Of a stretch of DNA of 64,000 bases, positions 29,734 through 38,531 are shown piece by piece. The stretch lies in contig NZ_CP040021.1 of NCBI RefSeq assembly GCF_005280275.1, positions 583,001 through 647,000 on the forward strand. The letters run 5' to 3'. Numbering within the stretch: the first letter of the stretch is position 1; each line of letters starts with the position of its first letter. Below the pieces are notes generated by a model that ran no database searches, had not been told where the DNA came from, and was given only the letters and a program-made list of their open reading frames with translations. The DNA is from Salinivibrio kushneri. Lineage in GTDB: Bacteria > Pseudomonadota > Gammaproteobacteria > Enterobacterales > Vibrionaceae. The position numbers and the translations under genes are program-made.

Positions 29734-31158
29734 ATGTCCTGGTTTTTATTATGCGTGGTGACCTTGATTGTGGGCTACTTCACTTACGGCACCTTTATTA
29801 CCAAAATTTTTGGGCCTAAGCCGCAAAAAGCGACACCGGCCATGAGCATGAGCGACGGCGTGGATTATGTGCCGCTGTCGGACAAAAAAATTTACCTGAT
29901 TCAGCTTTTAAATATTGCTGGATTAGGCCCCATCTTCGGCCCGATTCTCGGTGCCTTGTACGGTCCTGTGGCCATGTTATGGATTGTATTTGGCTGCATT
30001 TTTGCGGGAGCTGTGCATGATTACTTCTCGGGCATGTTGAGTGTTCGCGCCAATGGGGCCTCCGTGCCTTCTGTGGTCGGTGAACATCTGGGTAACTTCG
30101 CTAAACATTTTATGAACTTCTTTGCGGTGTTGCTCTTGATGTTGGTCGGCGTGGTATTTGTACTCGGTCCCGCCAAGTTGTTGGGTAGCCTGTCAGAAAT
30201 GAGCGTGGCGATGTGGGTGGGGATTATCTTTGCCTATTATGTGCTGGCGACAGTGGTACCCATTGATAAAATTATCGGCCGTTTTTATCCCGTGTTTGGT
30301 GCCTTGCTTGTTTTTATGTCTGTGGGTTTGATTATCGGTTTGGCTGTGAGCGATCACAGCTTCTACAGCCAAGGGCTAGACTTTGCGACTAACTTCCATC
30401 CCACTGATCTGCCATTATGGCCGTTGCTGTTTATTACCATCGCCTGTGGGGCGGTATCCGGCTTCCACGCCACCCAGTCGCCATTGATGGCGCGCTGCAT
30501 GCAAAACGAGAAGTCAGGGCGTTTTATCTTTTATGGCGCGATGATCGGTGAAGGTGTGATTGCGCTTATCTGGTGTAGCCTGGGTTTGAGCTTCTATGAA
30601 TCCAGTGAGGCGCTTAATCAAACGCTGGCCAACGGTGGTCCGGCTGCGGTGGTGCATGAGGTTTCCACCTCACTACTTGGCACCGTCGGAGGCATTATGG
30701 CGGTCTTGGGGGTGATTGTGCTGCCGATTACCTCAGGTGACACCGCTTTCCGCTCTGCGCGTCTGATTATCGCCGACTTTCTGAAAATTCAGCAAAAACC
30801 GATGGTGAAGCGCTTGATGATTGCGGTCCCCATGTTTGTGATCGGTTTTTTGATCACCAAGGCAGAGTTTGGTGTGATTTGGCGTTACTTTGGCTGGGCC
30901 AACCAAACCACCGCGATGATCATGCTGTGGGCCGCGGCAGCTTATCTAATCAAACGCGATAAGCTGCACTGGGTATGTACGATTCCGGCGATGTTTATGA
31001 CCGCCGTGACCGTTACGTACTTAGCCAATGCTGAAATCGGGTTTAGCCTGCCGATGAATATCGCCACCATGATTGGCCTGGGGGCGACCATTGCGGCCAC
31101 TATCGCTTTCTTTGTGGGATACAAGCCTAATCCACAACTGATCGCGGATGAGAAGTGA
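29734..31158 (+). CDS. Carbon starvation protein CstA-family transporter (short form)
   Basis: A 474-residue membrane protein of the CstA/BtsT peptide-pyruvate transporter family, with about 12-14 helices. Family signatures are FGPILGALYGPVAMLWIVFGCIFAGAVHDYFSGM near residues 70-100, GAVSGFHATQSPLMARCMQNE near 250 and VLPITSGDTAFRSARL near 337. CstA and BtsT of E. coli have about 700 residues; this is the shorter type common in vibrios. The ATG at 29734 is preferred to GTG 29731 because of GGAG 7 bases upstream. The convergent BtsS/BtsR genes nearby suggest that pyruvate is the cue (inference). Confidence 0.88.
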   Translation: MSWFLLCVVTLIVGYFTYGTFITKIFGPKPQKATPAMSMSDGVDYVPLSDKKIYLIQLLNIAGLGPIFGPILGALYGPVAMLWIVFGCIFAGAVHDYFSGMLSVRANGASVPSVVGEHLGNFAKHFMNFFAVLLLMLVGVVFVLGPAKLLGSLSEMSVAMWVGIIFAYYVLATVVPIDKIIGRFYPVFGALLVFMSVGLIIGLAVSDHSFYSQGLDFATNFHPTDLPLWPLLFITIACGAVSGFHATQSPLMARCMQNEKSGRFIFYGAMIGEGVIALIWCSLGLSFYESSEALNQTLANGGPAAVVHEVSTSLLGTVGGIMAVLGVIVLPITSGDTAFRSARLIIADFLKIQQKPMVKRLMIAVPMFVIGFLITKAEFGVIWRYFGWANQTTAMIMLWAAAAYLIKRDKLHWVCTIPAMFMTAVTVTYLANAEIGFSLPMNIATMIGLGATIAATIAFFVGYKPNPQLIADEK

Positions 31159-31257
31159 TTGTCATGCCAACCCGGCTAGTCGCGTCGCTTAGCGCCGATT
31201 GATGGTTATCTAAATGATTGGTCTTACGGCAATATCTGCGCAAATACGCTAAGATCT

Positions 31258-31286
31258 AAGCCTCAGCTTTTGCTGGGGCTTTTTTA
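31258..31286 (+). terminator. Intrinsic terminator between cstA-type gene and DUF2799 gene
   Basis: A 10-bp stem AAGCCTCAGC / GCTGGGGCTT with a TTTT loop and one G-T pair is followed by a T-run to about 31286. It lies 99 bases after the transporter stop. Confidence 0.9.
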
Positions 31287-31305
31287 TGTCAGGGAAGGGT
31301 TAAGC

Positions 31306-31695
31306 ATGATAAAAACGTTTTTTGCACTATTGGCTGGCGTACTCTTGGTCGGATGCGCCGCATCGACCACCCAAGGCTTGGTCGATGAGCAGAACTGGTA
31401 TGGACTCGGCGAGCAAGATGGTCAGCGCGGGTTGCCTCAGCGCTCGTTGCGCGATTTGCGGACGTTAGCCGCCGAGGCTGGCGAAACCATCAATGCCAAC
31501 TATCTCGATTACGAGCAAGGCTATATTCAGGGTATTGATGCTTATTGCGATCCCAAGCATGCCTACCAACTAGGGTTAGATGGCAACCCCTATATGGGGG
31601 TGTGTGAGAGTCGCCCTGGCTCTCAGCGCTTTAGGATGGAGTGGCAGCGCGGCTATAACGACTTTCAAAGCCAAGCCAATGGACTTTTTTACTAG
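31306..31695 (+). CDS. DUF2799 family lipoprotein
   Basis: A 129-residue lipoprotein with signal LLAGVLLVGC (C near residue 17). The mature part has the family's paired W/Y-G-x-x-D-G-x-x-G repeats: NWYGLGEQDGQRGLPQRSL and GYIQGIDAYCDPKHAYQLGLDG, then QRFRMEWQRGYNDF. Function is unknown. ATG 31306 has AGGGAAGGG upstream; the earlier frame start at 31270 lies within the terminator and is rejected. It stands between the transporter and the convergent btsR. Confidence 0.85.
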   Translation: MIKTFFALLAGVLLVGCAASTTQGLVDEQNWYGLGEQDGQRGLPQRSLRDLRTLAAEAGETINANYLDYEQGYIQGIDAYCDPKHAYQLGLDGNPYMGVCESRPGSQRFRMEWQRGYNDFQSQANGLFY

Positions 31696-31711
31696 CACAC
31701 GGTAAGCAGGG

Positions 31712-32428
31712 TTAGTGACACAGCCCGAGTTTATCTTTTAATGATTTGAGATAGCGGCGGCTCACAGGCACCACATACGCCGATGTGGTGACCACTTCGG
31801 CGAGGCCATTGTCGAGCAACTGGATTTCACGGATAGCAGCCGGGTGCACCAAGTATTGGCGGTGACAGCGTATTAAGGGGGTTTTGTCTTCCAGTACCTT
31901 AAGTGATAAGTGCGTGGTCGATTCGCCTTTTGCGGTGAGCAGGGCGACGCCACTTAAGGCGGTACGCGCGACCTCAACCTCTTGGTGCGGGATCAGAGTA
32001 ATCCGGTTATGTCCGGCGCAAGGGAGTAAATCCAATGTGGGCGTGATCACTTGGTAGTCGTGTTTCTGGCTCAGCTCACGGGTGAGCTTTTCCAGTGATT
32101 TTTTCAATCTCTCAGTTTCGACGGGTTTGAGCAAATAGTCGAACGCATTCTCCTCGAACGCTTGCACCGCGTATTCATCATAGGCGGTGACAAAAACCAC
32201 TTTAGGCATGGTGTCGGGGTCGAGCATCGCGAGGAGCTCTAAGCCGGTCACGCGTGGCATCTGAATATCTAAAAACACCACATCGGGGCGGCTTTGGTTG
32301 ATGGTTTTTAGTGCGTCGATGGCATTGTTGCACTGTCCAACCACCTCAACGCCGCCAAGCGCGAGTAGCTCATCTTCCAAGGCTTCACGTGCATGAAGCT
32401 CATCATCCACAATCAGTGCCTTTATCAT
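31712..32428 (-). CDS. btsR: LytTR-family response regulator BtsR
   Basis: A 238-residue response regulator. The receiver domain covers residues 1-120 with D54 in VFLDIQMP as phospho-acceptor, and K near 104 (LLKPVETERL). The LytTR DNA-binding domain is residues about 140-238 (LSLKVLEDKTPLIRCHRQYLVHPAAIREIQLLDNGLAEV). In E. coli BtsR activates the pyruvate importer gene btsT under BtsS control. The start ATG 32428 overlaps the btsS stop (ATGA), so a longer frame starting at 32638 is rejected. It is convergent with the DUF2799 gene. Confidence 0.93.
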   Translation of the reverse strand: MIKALIVDDELHAREALEDELLALGGVEVVGQCNNAIDALKTINQSRPDVVFLDIQMPRVTGLELLAMLDPDTMPKVVFVTAYDEYAVQAFEENAFDYLLKPVETERLKKSLEKLTRELSQKHDYQVITPTLDLLPCAGHNRITLIPHQEVEVARTALSGVALLTAKGESTTHLSLKVLEDKTPLIRCHRQYLVHPAAIREIQLLDNGLAEVVTTSAYVVPVSRRYLKSLKDKLGLCH

Positions 32429-34143
32429 CCCTGTCTCTCCTTGTTGGGCATTTGATAAGTTAAGGGCAGAGTGACAGTTGCCCGCGTCCACATATCGGGC
32501 TGACAGGTCATTTTTAGCGCATATTGGCCACCAAACAGACCGCGCACGCGCTTGTCGACAATCCGCATCCCAAGTCCTGAGTGCTGTGCCGCCGGTTGAT
32601 AAAGTCCAGCATTGTCTTCCACTTGTAAATACAGGCATTCGCCTTCTTGCCAGCCACGGATCACAATTTTACCGTCTGCCATCAATTGGCTGATCCCATG
32701 TTTCACCGCGTTCTCAACCAAAGGTTGTAAGGTAAAACTTGGGATCACTGCGTGCAAGATAGCCGGATCAACCTGCTTTTCAACACGCATACGATCGGCA
32801 AAGCGGGCATGTTCGAGTTCTAAATACGCATCAAGGTGATTCAACTCTTGCTCAAGCGACACCGTCTCGCGATTTTGCTTGAGGTTACTGCGAAAGAAGG
32901 TGGATAAGTGCTGGATTAACTGGCGAGCACGTTCCGGCTCACGTTTGACCACCGCACTAATGGTATTTAAGGCATTGAACAAAAAGTGCGGGTTCACTTG
33001 GGCGCGTAACAAGTTTAACTCAGCTTGGGTGAGCAAACTCTGTTGGCGCTGATAACGCCCCGTCAAAATCTGATTGGAGAGCAATCGGGCGATCCCTTCG
33101 CCCATAGTGACATTAATGGCAGAAAAGAGCTTACGTTTCGGCTCATAAAGCTTCACCGTGCCTAGCACATAACCATCGCCGCCGCGTAGCGGGATCACCA
33201 GCACGGAGCCGAGCTTACAATACGGCGACAGTGAACAGCAGTAGGGCGTATCAGCGCCATCGATATAAATTAATTGATCATCGGCAATCGCGCGCCGGGT
33301 GTAATCTGAGGCAATGGGTGTACCGGGCAGGTGGTGATCATCGCCAATACCAGTAAAGGCGAGGATTTTTTCGCGATCGGTAATTGCGACGGCCCCAACA
33401 CCGGTCTCTTGTTGAATAATGGCGGCGACCTGTTCACTGCTTTGCTGATTAAAGCCGCTACTTAAAATACCGACCGAACGTTCAGCAATTTTTAGCGCCT
33501 TGCTGGAAAACGCCGCTGAATAGCGTTCGAACAGGGTTTTGCGGTCGACAATAATGCTCATAAACATCGCGGCGCCAATAGAGTTAGCAATCACCATGGG
33601 GGCGGCAATCGCGCTAACCAGCTCATACGCGCGGCTAAAGGGTTCAGCCACCGCGAGAATAATCGCCATTTGCACCAGCTCGGCGACAAAGGTCACCCCC
33701 AACACCACGGTAGGAGAAAACAAACGGCTGGTTTGGTTGCGGGACACTAAGTAGCGGTGCATTAAGCCACCAATCAAACCTTCGGCAGTGGTAGAAATGG
33801 CGCAAGCGAGATCGGTAAAACCGCCTAAGCTATATCGATGCAAGCCACCGGTTAGCCCTACCAAAAATCCCACGACCGGCCCGCCCAGTAAGCCGCCCAT
33901 TACTGCGCCGATAGCGCGAGTATTGGCAATCGCATCTTGGATACTTAGGCCAAAATAGGTGCCGAGAATACAAAACCCAGAGAAGAGGAAGTAACAAACG
34001 ACCTTATGCGACAGCCGCCCAGAGATACTCAGCAGCGGCATAAACGCCGGCGTTTTACTCAGCAAATAGGCAATCACCAGATAAACGCTCATTTGCTGCA
34101 AGAGGGAGAGAACCAAGGCCATAGCCACCCACACAATAATCAC
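32425..34143 (-). CDS. btsS: Sensor histidine kinase BtsS (LytS family)
   Basis: A 572-residue membrane sensor. The 5TMR-LYT domain occupies residues about 12-200 (SIQDAIANTRAIGAVMGGLLGGPVVG; LTGGLHRYSLGGFTDLACAISTTAEG), a GAF domain 215-360, then the LytS-type kinase with H386 in QVNPHFLFNALNTI and an HATPase domain (PLVENAVKHGI). E. coli BtsS senses external pyruvate. Start GTG 34143 is uncertain; ATG 34122 also gives a plausible N-terminus. It heads the btsS-btsR operon, divergent from aroF. Confidence 0.93.
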   Translation of the reverse strand: MIIVWVAMALVLSLLQQMSVYLVIAYLLSKTPAFMPLLSISGRLSHKVVCYFLFSGFCILGTYFGLSIQDAIANTRAIGAVMGGLLGGPVVGFLVGLTGGLHRYSLGGFTDLACAISTTAEGLIGGLMHRYLVSRNQTSRLFSPTVVLGVTFVAELVQMAIILAVAEPFSRAYELVSAIAAPMVIANSIGAAMFMSIIVDRKTLFERYSAAFSSKALKIAERSVGILSSGFNQQSSEQVAAIIQQETGVGAVAITDREKILAFTGIGDDHHLPGTPIASDYTRRAIADDQLIYIDGADTPYCCSLSPYCKLGSVLVIPLRGGDGYVLGTVKLYEPKRKLFSAINVTMGEGIARLLSNQILTGRYQRQQSLLTQAELNLLRAQVNPHFLFNALNTISAVVKREPERARQLIQHLSTFFRSNLKQNRETVSLEQELNHLDAYLELEHARFADRMRVEKQVDPAILHAVIPSFTLQPLVENAVKHGISQLMADGKIVIRGWQEGECLYLQVEDNAGLYQPAAQHSGLGMRIVDKRVRGLFGGQYALKMTCQPDMWTRATVTLPLTYQMPNKERQG

Positions 34144-34193
34144 GGATAGGTTATAGTAACGGTTGGTCGTTTAAGACTCTATGATAATCTATT

Positions 34194-34286
34194 CGTAAAC
34201 TTAATATTACACGGTAAATAAAATGATACACTCTCTATTGCTTTTAAAATAGAGCCTGGTATTGTCTGTGTAAAACCTAATGAACA
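34194..34286 (+). promoter_or_regulatory. Three TyrR-like boxes upstream of aroF
   Basis: Compared with TGTAAA-N6-TTTACA: box A CGTAAA-CTTAAT-ATTACA (34194-34211), box B GGTAAA-TAAAAT-GATACA (34213-34230) and box C TGTAAA-ACCTAA-TGAACA (34269-34286). All three keep the invariant G at position 2 and C at position 17 of the box. TyrR represses aroF-tyrA in E. coli, where aroF also has three boxes (established). Binding here is inferred. Confidence 0.65.
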
Positions 34287-34301
34287 AGTTAAGGCAAGGC
34301 T

Positions 34302-35378
34302 ATGCAGCAAGATTCGGTGACCAATGTCCATATCCGCGATGAGCAAGTTCTGCTCACGCCAGAAGCACTTCGCGCGCAATTTCCGATTGAAAAAAGCACC
34401 CGTGCGGCGATCAGCCAAGCGCGCCAAACCGTGGCGGATATCATTCACAAACGCGATCATCGTTTACTCGTGGTGTGTGGCCCTTGCTCGATTCATGATG
34501 TGGAAGCAGCAAAAGATTACGCGCGTCGTCTGAAAGCCTTGTCGGATGAGTTGAGCGATCATTTGTTTATCGTGATGCGGGTGTACTTTGAAAAGCCCCG
34601 CACCACCACAGGCTGGAAAGGGTTGATCAACGATCCCTATCTGGATGGCAGCTTTGATGTCGAATCAGGCTTAAAGCAAGCGCGTGGTCTGCTCACAGAT
34701 TTGGCGCAAATGGGGATCCCGCTGGCCACCGAAGCGCTGGATCCGATCAGCCCGCAATACATTGGCGATCTGTTTAGCTGGGCGGCGATTGGCGCACGTA
34801 CCACCGAATCACAAACCCATCGTGAAATGGCCAGTGGCCTGTCGATGCCAATCGGCTTTAAAAATGGCACGGATGGCAATTTGGCCACCGCCACCAATGC
34901 GATGAAAGCCGCTGCATCTGGGCACCGGTTTATGGGGATCAACCAAGCCGGGCAAGTGGCATTGCTGAATACCCAAGGAAACCCGAACGGCCATGTGATC
35001 CTGCGCGGCGGCAAGCAAACCAACTACGACTCAGTCTCCGTCGCTGAATGTGAGCAGCAAATGGAGGCCGCGGGACTGAACCCGTCCCTGATGGTGGATT
35101 GTAGCCACGCGAATTCACGTAAAGATTATCGTCGCCAGCCGCTGGTAGCGGAAGATGTGATCCATCAAATCAAACAAGGTAACCGCTCCGTGATTGGCTT
35201 GATGATTGAAAGTCACCTCAACGCTGGTAACCAATCAGCGGATCTGCCGAAAGATGAAATGGCATACGGGGTATCGATCACTGATGCTTGCATTGATTGG
35301 GCGTCTACCGAACAATTGCTGCGTCATGCTCACCAAGAGCTGGCAACCTCTCTTCAACAACGTATTCAACAGGGCTAA
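34302..35378 (+). CDS. aroF: 3-deoxy-7-phosphoheptulonate synthase (DAHP synthase)
   Basis: It condenses phosphoenolpyruvate and erythrose 4-phosphate in the first step of aromatic amino acid synthesis. The 358-residue class I enzyme has VVCGPCSIHD near residue 58, MRVYFEKPRTTTGWKG near 93, GARTTESQTHRE near 165, GFKNGTDGN near 185 and MVDCSHANSRKD near 265, covering the metal- and substrate-binding residues. It lies four bases before tyrA, so it should be the tyrosine-controlled isozyme (aroF); the sequence alone does not prove which amino acid inhibits it. Confidence 0.95.
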   Translation: MQQDSVTNVHIRDEQVLLTPEALRAQFPIEKSTRAAISQARQTVADIIHKRDHRLLVVCGPCSIHDVEAAKDYARRLKALSDELSDHLFIVMRVYFEKPRTTTGWKGLINDPYLDGSFDVESGLKQARGLLTDLAQMGIPLATEALDPISPQYIGDLFSWAAIGARTTESQTHREMASGLSMPIGFKNGTDGNLATATNAMKAAASGHRFMGINQAGQVALLNTQGNPNGHVILRGGKQTNYDSVSVAECEQQMEAAGLNPSLMVDCSHANSRKDYRRQPLVAEDVIHQIKQGNRSVIGLMIESHLNAGNQSADLPKDEMAYGVSITDACIDWASTEQLLRHAHQELATSLQQRIQQG

Positions 35379-35381
35379 ATC

Positions 35382-36515
35382 ATGGTGGCAGAACTGAGCC
35401 GACTGCGCGATCAAATAGACGATGTCGATAAACAAATGGTGAGCCTGCTCGCGCGCCGTTTAGAGCTGGTAGCAGAAGTGGGAGAGGTAAAAAGCCAGCA
35501 TGGCTTGCCCATTTATGCACCGGACCGCGAGGCGGCGATGCTCGCTTCGCGTCGTCAAGAAGCACAGTCGCAAGGCGTGCCACCGGATTTAATTGAAGAT
35601 GTGTTGCGTCGCACCATGCGCGAGTCGTACAGCAGTGAAAACGACTCTGGCTTTAAGTGTCTAAACCCGGATTTACGCCAGATTGTCGTCATCGGTGGTA
35701 AAGGACAGCTAGGTGGTTTGTTTGCGCGTTTGTTTGCGCTTTCTGGCTATCAAGTCACGGTGCTGGATAAAGACGATTGGGAGCATGCCGACGCCCTGCT
35801 GGCTGACGCGGGTATGGTGGTGGTGTCGGTGCCGATTGACGTCACGGAAGCAGTCATTAGTAAACTGACCCAGCTGCCAGACGATTGCTTATTAGTGGAT
35901 CTCACTTCCGTCAAATCAGGTCCGCTACAAGCGATGTTAGCCGCGCATTCAGGGCCTGTGGTCGGGCTGCACCCGATGTTTGGCCCAGATGTGGCCAGCC
36001 TTGCCAAGCAGGTGATTGTTTATTGCGATGGCCGCCACCCTGAGGCGTATCAATGGCTGCTCGAGCAATTTCGTATTTGGGGTGCCGGGTTAAACCGGAT
36101 CAGTGCCATTGAGCATGATGAAGGCATGACGCTGATCCAAGCGCTGCGCCACTTTACGTCGTTTGTTTACGGCGTGCATCTGGCAGAAGAAAATCCCAAC
36201 CTCGATCAGCTTACCGCGCTAAGCTCACCGATTTATCGCTTAGAGCTTGCCATGGTGGGGCGTCTGTTCGCCCAAGATGCGGGTCTGTATGCGGATATTA
36301 TTATGTCTTCGCCGCAAAACCTGGCGATGATCAAGCGCTTTTACCAGCGCTTTGGCGAAGCGATTGATTTGCTTGAACAACACGACAAAGCCACCTTTGT
36401 CGATGCGTTTGCCCAAGTCGAAAACTGGTTTGGAGACTATGCCCCACGTTTTTTACAAGAAAGCCAAGGCCTGCTGCGACAAGCCAACGATGCGACCCAT
36501 CGCAGCGCGACCTAG
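35382..36515 (+). CDS. tyrA: Chorismate mutase / prephenate dehydrogenase (T-protein)
   Basis: A bifunctional 377-residue enzyme. The AroQ-type chorismate mutase domain covers about residues 1-90 ([25 protein letters not shown]). The NAD-dependent prephenate dehydrogenase has GGKGQLGG at 105-112 and [10 protein letters not shown] near residue 195. It makes 4-hydroxyphenylpyruvate for tyrosine. It starts three bases after aroF and the pair ends at a terminator. Length and domain order match E. coli TyrA. Confidence 0.97.
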   Translation: MVAELSRLRDQIDDVDKQMVSLLARRLELVAEVGEVKSQHGLPIYAPDREAAMLASRRQEAQSQGVPPDLIEDVLRRTMRESYSSENDSGFKCLNPDLRQIVVIGGKGQLGGLFARLFALSGYQVTVLDKDDWEHADALLADAGMVVVSVPIDVTEAVISKLTQLPDDCLLVDLTSVKSGPLQAMLAAHSGPVVGLHPMFGPDVASLAKQVIVYCDGRHPEAYQWLLEQFRIWGAGLNRISAIEHDEGMTLIQALRHFTSFVYGVHLAEENPNLDQLTALSSPIYRLELAMVGRLFAQDAGLYADIIMSSPQNLAMIKRFYQRFGEAIDLLEQHDKATFVDAFAQVENWFGDYAPRFLQESQGLLRQANDATHRSAT

Positions 36516-36557
36516 CTTATGTAAACCACTCCGACAATCGATGATAAATCTATACCG

Positions 36558-36582
36558 AAACCAGCCGCTTGGCTGGTTTTTT
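36558..36582 (+). terminator. Intrinsic terminator of aroF-tyrA
   Basis: A 9-bp stem AAACCAGCC / GGCTGGTTT with GCTT loop is followed by Ts to 36582. Confidence 0.93.
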
Positions 36583-36685
36583 CTATGTATTATCATTTTG
36601 TTTGTAAATACTTTTTTGAGGTTTCAGATAGTCGATCCAAGCTACAAAACACATGAATGCTTGCCCTCTTATACTGATAACTCAT

Positions 36686-36736
36686 TGCTATATAATCCAA
36701 AACCAACGAGCATGGTATAGGAAGGCTAGGGAGGAG
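36686..36736 (+). promoter_or_regulatory. Promoter and ribosome binding site of the KAP gene
   Basis: A consensus -10 TATAAT lies at 36691-36696, with TGC at 36686-36688 next to an alternative -10 TATATA (an extended -10 reading). No good -35 is seen. A strong ribosome binding site GGGAGGAG ends at 36736, two bases before the ATG. The gene therefore looks able to be transcribed on its own after the tyrA terminator. Confidence 0.55.
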
Positions 36737-36738
36737 TT

Positions 36739-38433
36739 ATGAGCGACGATAAAGCAATTGATTGGAGCAAAGAAATAAGCATTGATGGGAATATTTTTCC
36801 TCCTGATACACTTAACCGCGAAAAATATGCAAGTTACTTGACGGGTCTTTTAAAGCGAAAAGGGTATGACCAAAGACGTGGTAATGAGGCCAAACGAACT
36901 TATGTTCTTAACCTGAATTCAGAGTGGGGGAGTGGAAAGACATACTTTCTGCGACGATGGAGTGAAAGCATTAAAAATCAACACCCGGTTGTATATGTGA
37001 ATGCATGGGAGCAGGACTACTCAGATGACCCTCTCATGACTGTTATCACGTCAATGATTGAACAGCTTCGAGAACAGGCAGGTAAGAGTCCGCAGGATAT
37101 TACCTTTAAAGCCCCAAGAAAACTGCTCGGTTTGCTCAAGGCGGCGACGCCAGCTATCGCGGGTGGCCTAGCCAAAAGATATCTAGGTATTGATCCGGTG
37201 AAAATAATGGAGTCAAGCGAAGATGGACAAATTGGAGAACATATAGATAATGAAAAGGGTGACCCAATCGATATGGGTACAGCTGCTTCTAAAATGGTTA
37301 CACATCTACTGGATGAACATTCCGCGAAACTAGAAGCTATCGATAGCCTTAAAAAAGCAATTTCTCAATGGGTTGAAGCTGCAAAGTCTTCATCACAAAA
37401 AAGCACCGATAGGAAGCAATTTCCAGCTTTTATTTTTATTGATGAACTTGATCGTTGCCGACCAAGTTATGCAGTTGAGATGTTAGAAACCATCAAGCAT
37501 ATTTTTAATATCCCGGGCGTTGTGTTTGTTGTGGCAACAGACACAGAACAATTGCAGCATGCAGTAAAAGCAATATATGGTCAGGGCTTTGATGCTGGCG
37601 TTTACTTAGGGCGTTTTTTTGATGCTCGATATACACTAAAAGTAGCAGACTACGAGAAGTTGCTATCCGTGCATTGTGATATGAAAATTATTTCGATGCA
37701 AACTCTTAGTGATAATGGAATCACTGTTTGGCCTAAAGCATCAACTGAAGATAACGGTTATGATGTAGAAGTTAAAAATATATCAAATATCCTTACGGCT
37801 TTTGGTCTTTCTGCACGAGAGGCTATTCAAGTAGTCGAACGGTTAATCTCTATCGTAGCTAACTTGAGTGAGGGGGATTCGCTTAATATATACTATTTGA
37901 TAACTTTGCTTTGCTTGCATGAGAAGGAGTATAGCATATATAGCAAGATGAGAGATGTATCACTTTTGAAAGCTAATCATGGAGATTGGTTAGAGATGAT
38001 TAGGAAATATGATCTCAGCAATGTAAGGATGAGTATTTTTATAGATCCTCAAGCTCTACTTGGAAAAACTCTTAGAGTTGAAGACATGTCGGGAGGTTTT
38101 GTAAGCAGAGTTAATAAATATGAGAATATAAATAATGACGTTAGGATAAGTGACTTCATTAAATCATGCCATCTGGTTGCACTTGACTACCGGGCAGGGG
38201 TTAATAGCAAAACAGATATAATTAGGGATGGCGGTGGTAATAATGGTTTTGACCTGACAAAAAGCCATTTGCATGACTTGATAAAATATGGGTTTTACTA
38301 TAATGAGCTAGGTGAAAGGCTTACTAAAAAAGAAAAGGGAATTAATGGTGATAAAGAGAAAGAATACCCATCAAGGTTCTTATATGAAAGGTATAAAGAT
38401 CTAGTGGAAATAAGCACTTATTTAGAAACATAA
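36739..38433 (+). CDS. KAP family P-loop NTPase
   Basis: A 564-residue P-loop NTPase of the KAP family (named for Kidins220, ARMS and PifA). Walker A is WGSGKT with K67; Walker B is FIFIDELDRCRPSYA (D235, E236), followed by the family's EMLETIKHIFNIPGVVFVVATD block at 248-268. A hydrophobic segment between the Walker boxes (about 130-150, LGLLKAATPAIAGGLAKRYLG) may touch the membrane, as in other KAP proteins. The C-terminal third (350-564) shows no known domain. The DNA is clearly richer in A+T than its neighbours, with many ATA, AGA and AGG codons, pointing to transfer. PifA of plasmid F excludes phage T7, so a defence role is possible (inference). The gene is isolated between two converging terminators. 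Confidence 0.92.
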   Translation: MSDDKAIDWSKEISIDGNIFPPDTLNREKYASYLTGLLKRKGYDQRRGNEAKRTYVLNLNSEWGSGKTYFLRRWSESIKNQHPVVYVNAWEQDYSDDPLMTVITSMIEQLREQAGKSPQDITFKAPRKLLGLLKAATPAIAGGLAKRYLGIDPVKIMESSEDGQIGEHIDNEKGDPIDMGTAASKMVTHLLDEHSAKLEAIDSLKKAISQWVEAAKSSSQKSTDRKQFPAFIFIDELDRCRPSYAVEMLETIKHIFNIPGVVFVVATDTEQLQHAVKAIYGQGFDAGVYLGRFFDARYTLKVADYEKLLSVHCDMKIISMQTLSDNGITVWPKASTEDNGYDVEVKNISNILTAFGLSAREAIQVVERLISIVANLSEGDSLNIYYLITLLCLHEKEYSIYSKMRDVSLLKANHGDWLEMIRKYDLSNVRMSIFIDPQALLGKTLRVEDMSGGFVSRVNKYENINNDVRISDFIKSCHLVALDYRAGVNSKTDIIRDGGGNNGFDLTKSHLHDLIKYGFYYNELGERLTKKEKGINGDKEKEYPSRFLYERYKDLVEISTYLET

Positions 38434-38485
38434 GATATATTACTTTCATAACATTCGTAGCAGACTATTTAAAATTACGCTCGAG

Positions 38486-38510
38486 AAAAAAGCCCACATC
38501 GTGGGCTTTT
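38486..38510. terminator. Terminator between the KAP gene and pheA
   Basis: An 8-bp stem AAGCCCAC / GTGGGCTT with an ATC loop has As to the left and Ts to the right. On the minus strand it gives pheA a proper T-run; on the plus strand it may also end KAP transcripts. Confidence 0.88.
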
Positions 38511-38531
38511 GCCGTTAATGGCTACTCGTGA

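Noticed and set aside
36352-36720. 122-residue plus-strand frame over the tyrA end and the tyrA-KAP gap
   Set aside because: It is a shadow of tyrA in another frame that runs through the terminator.
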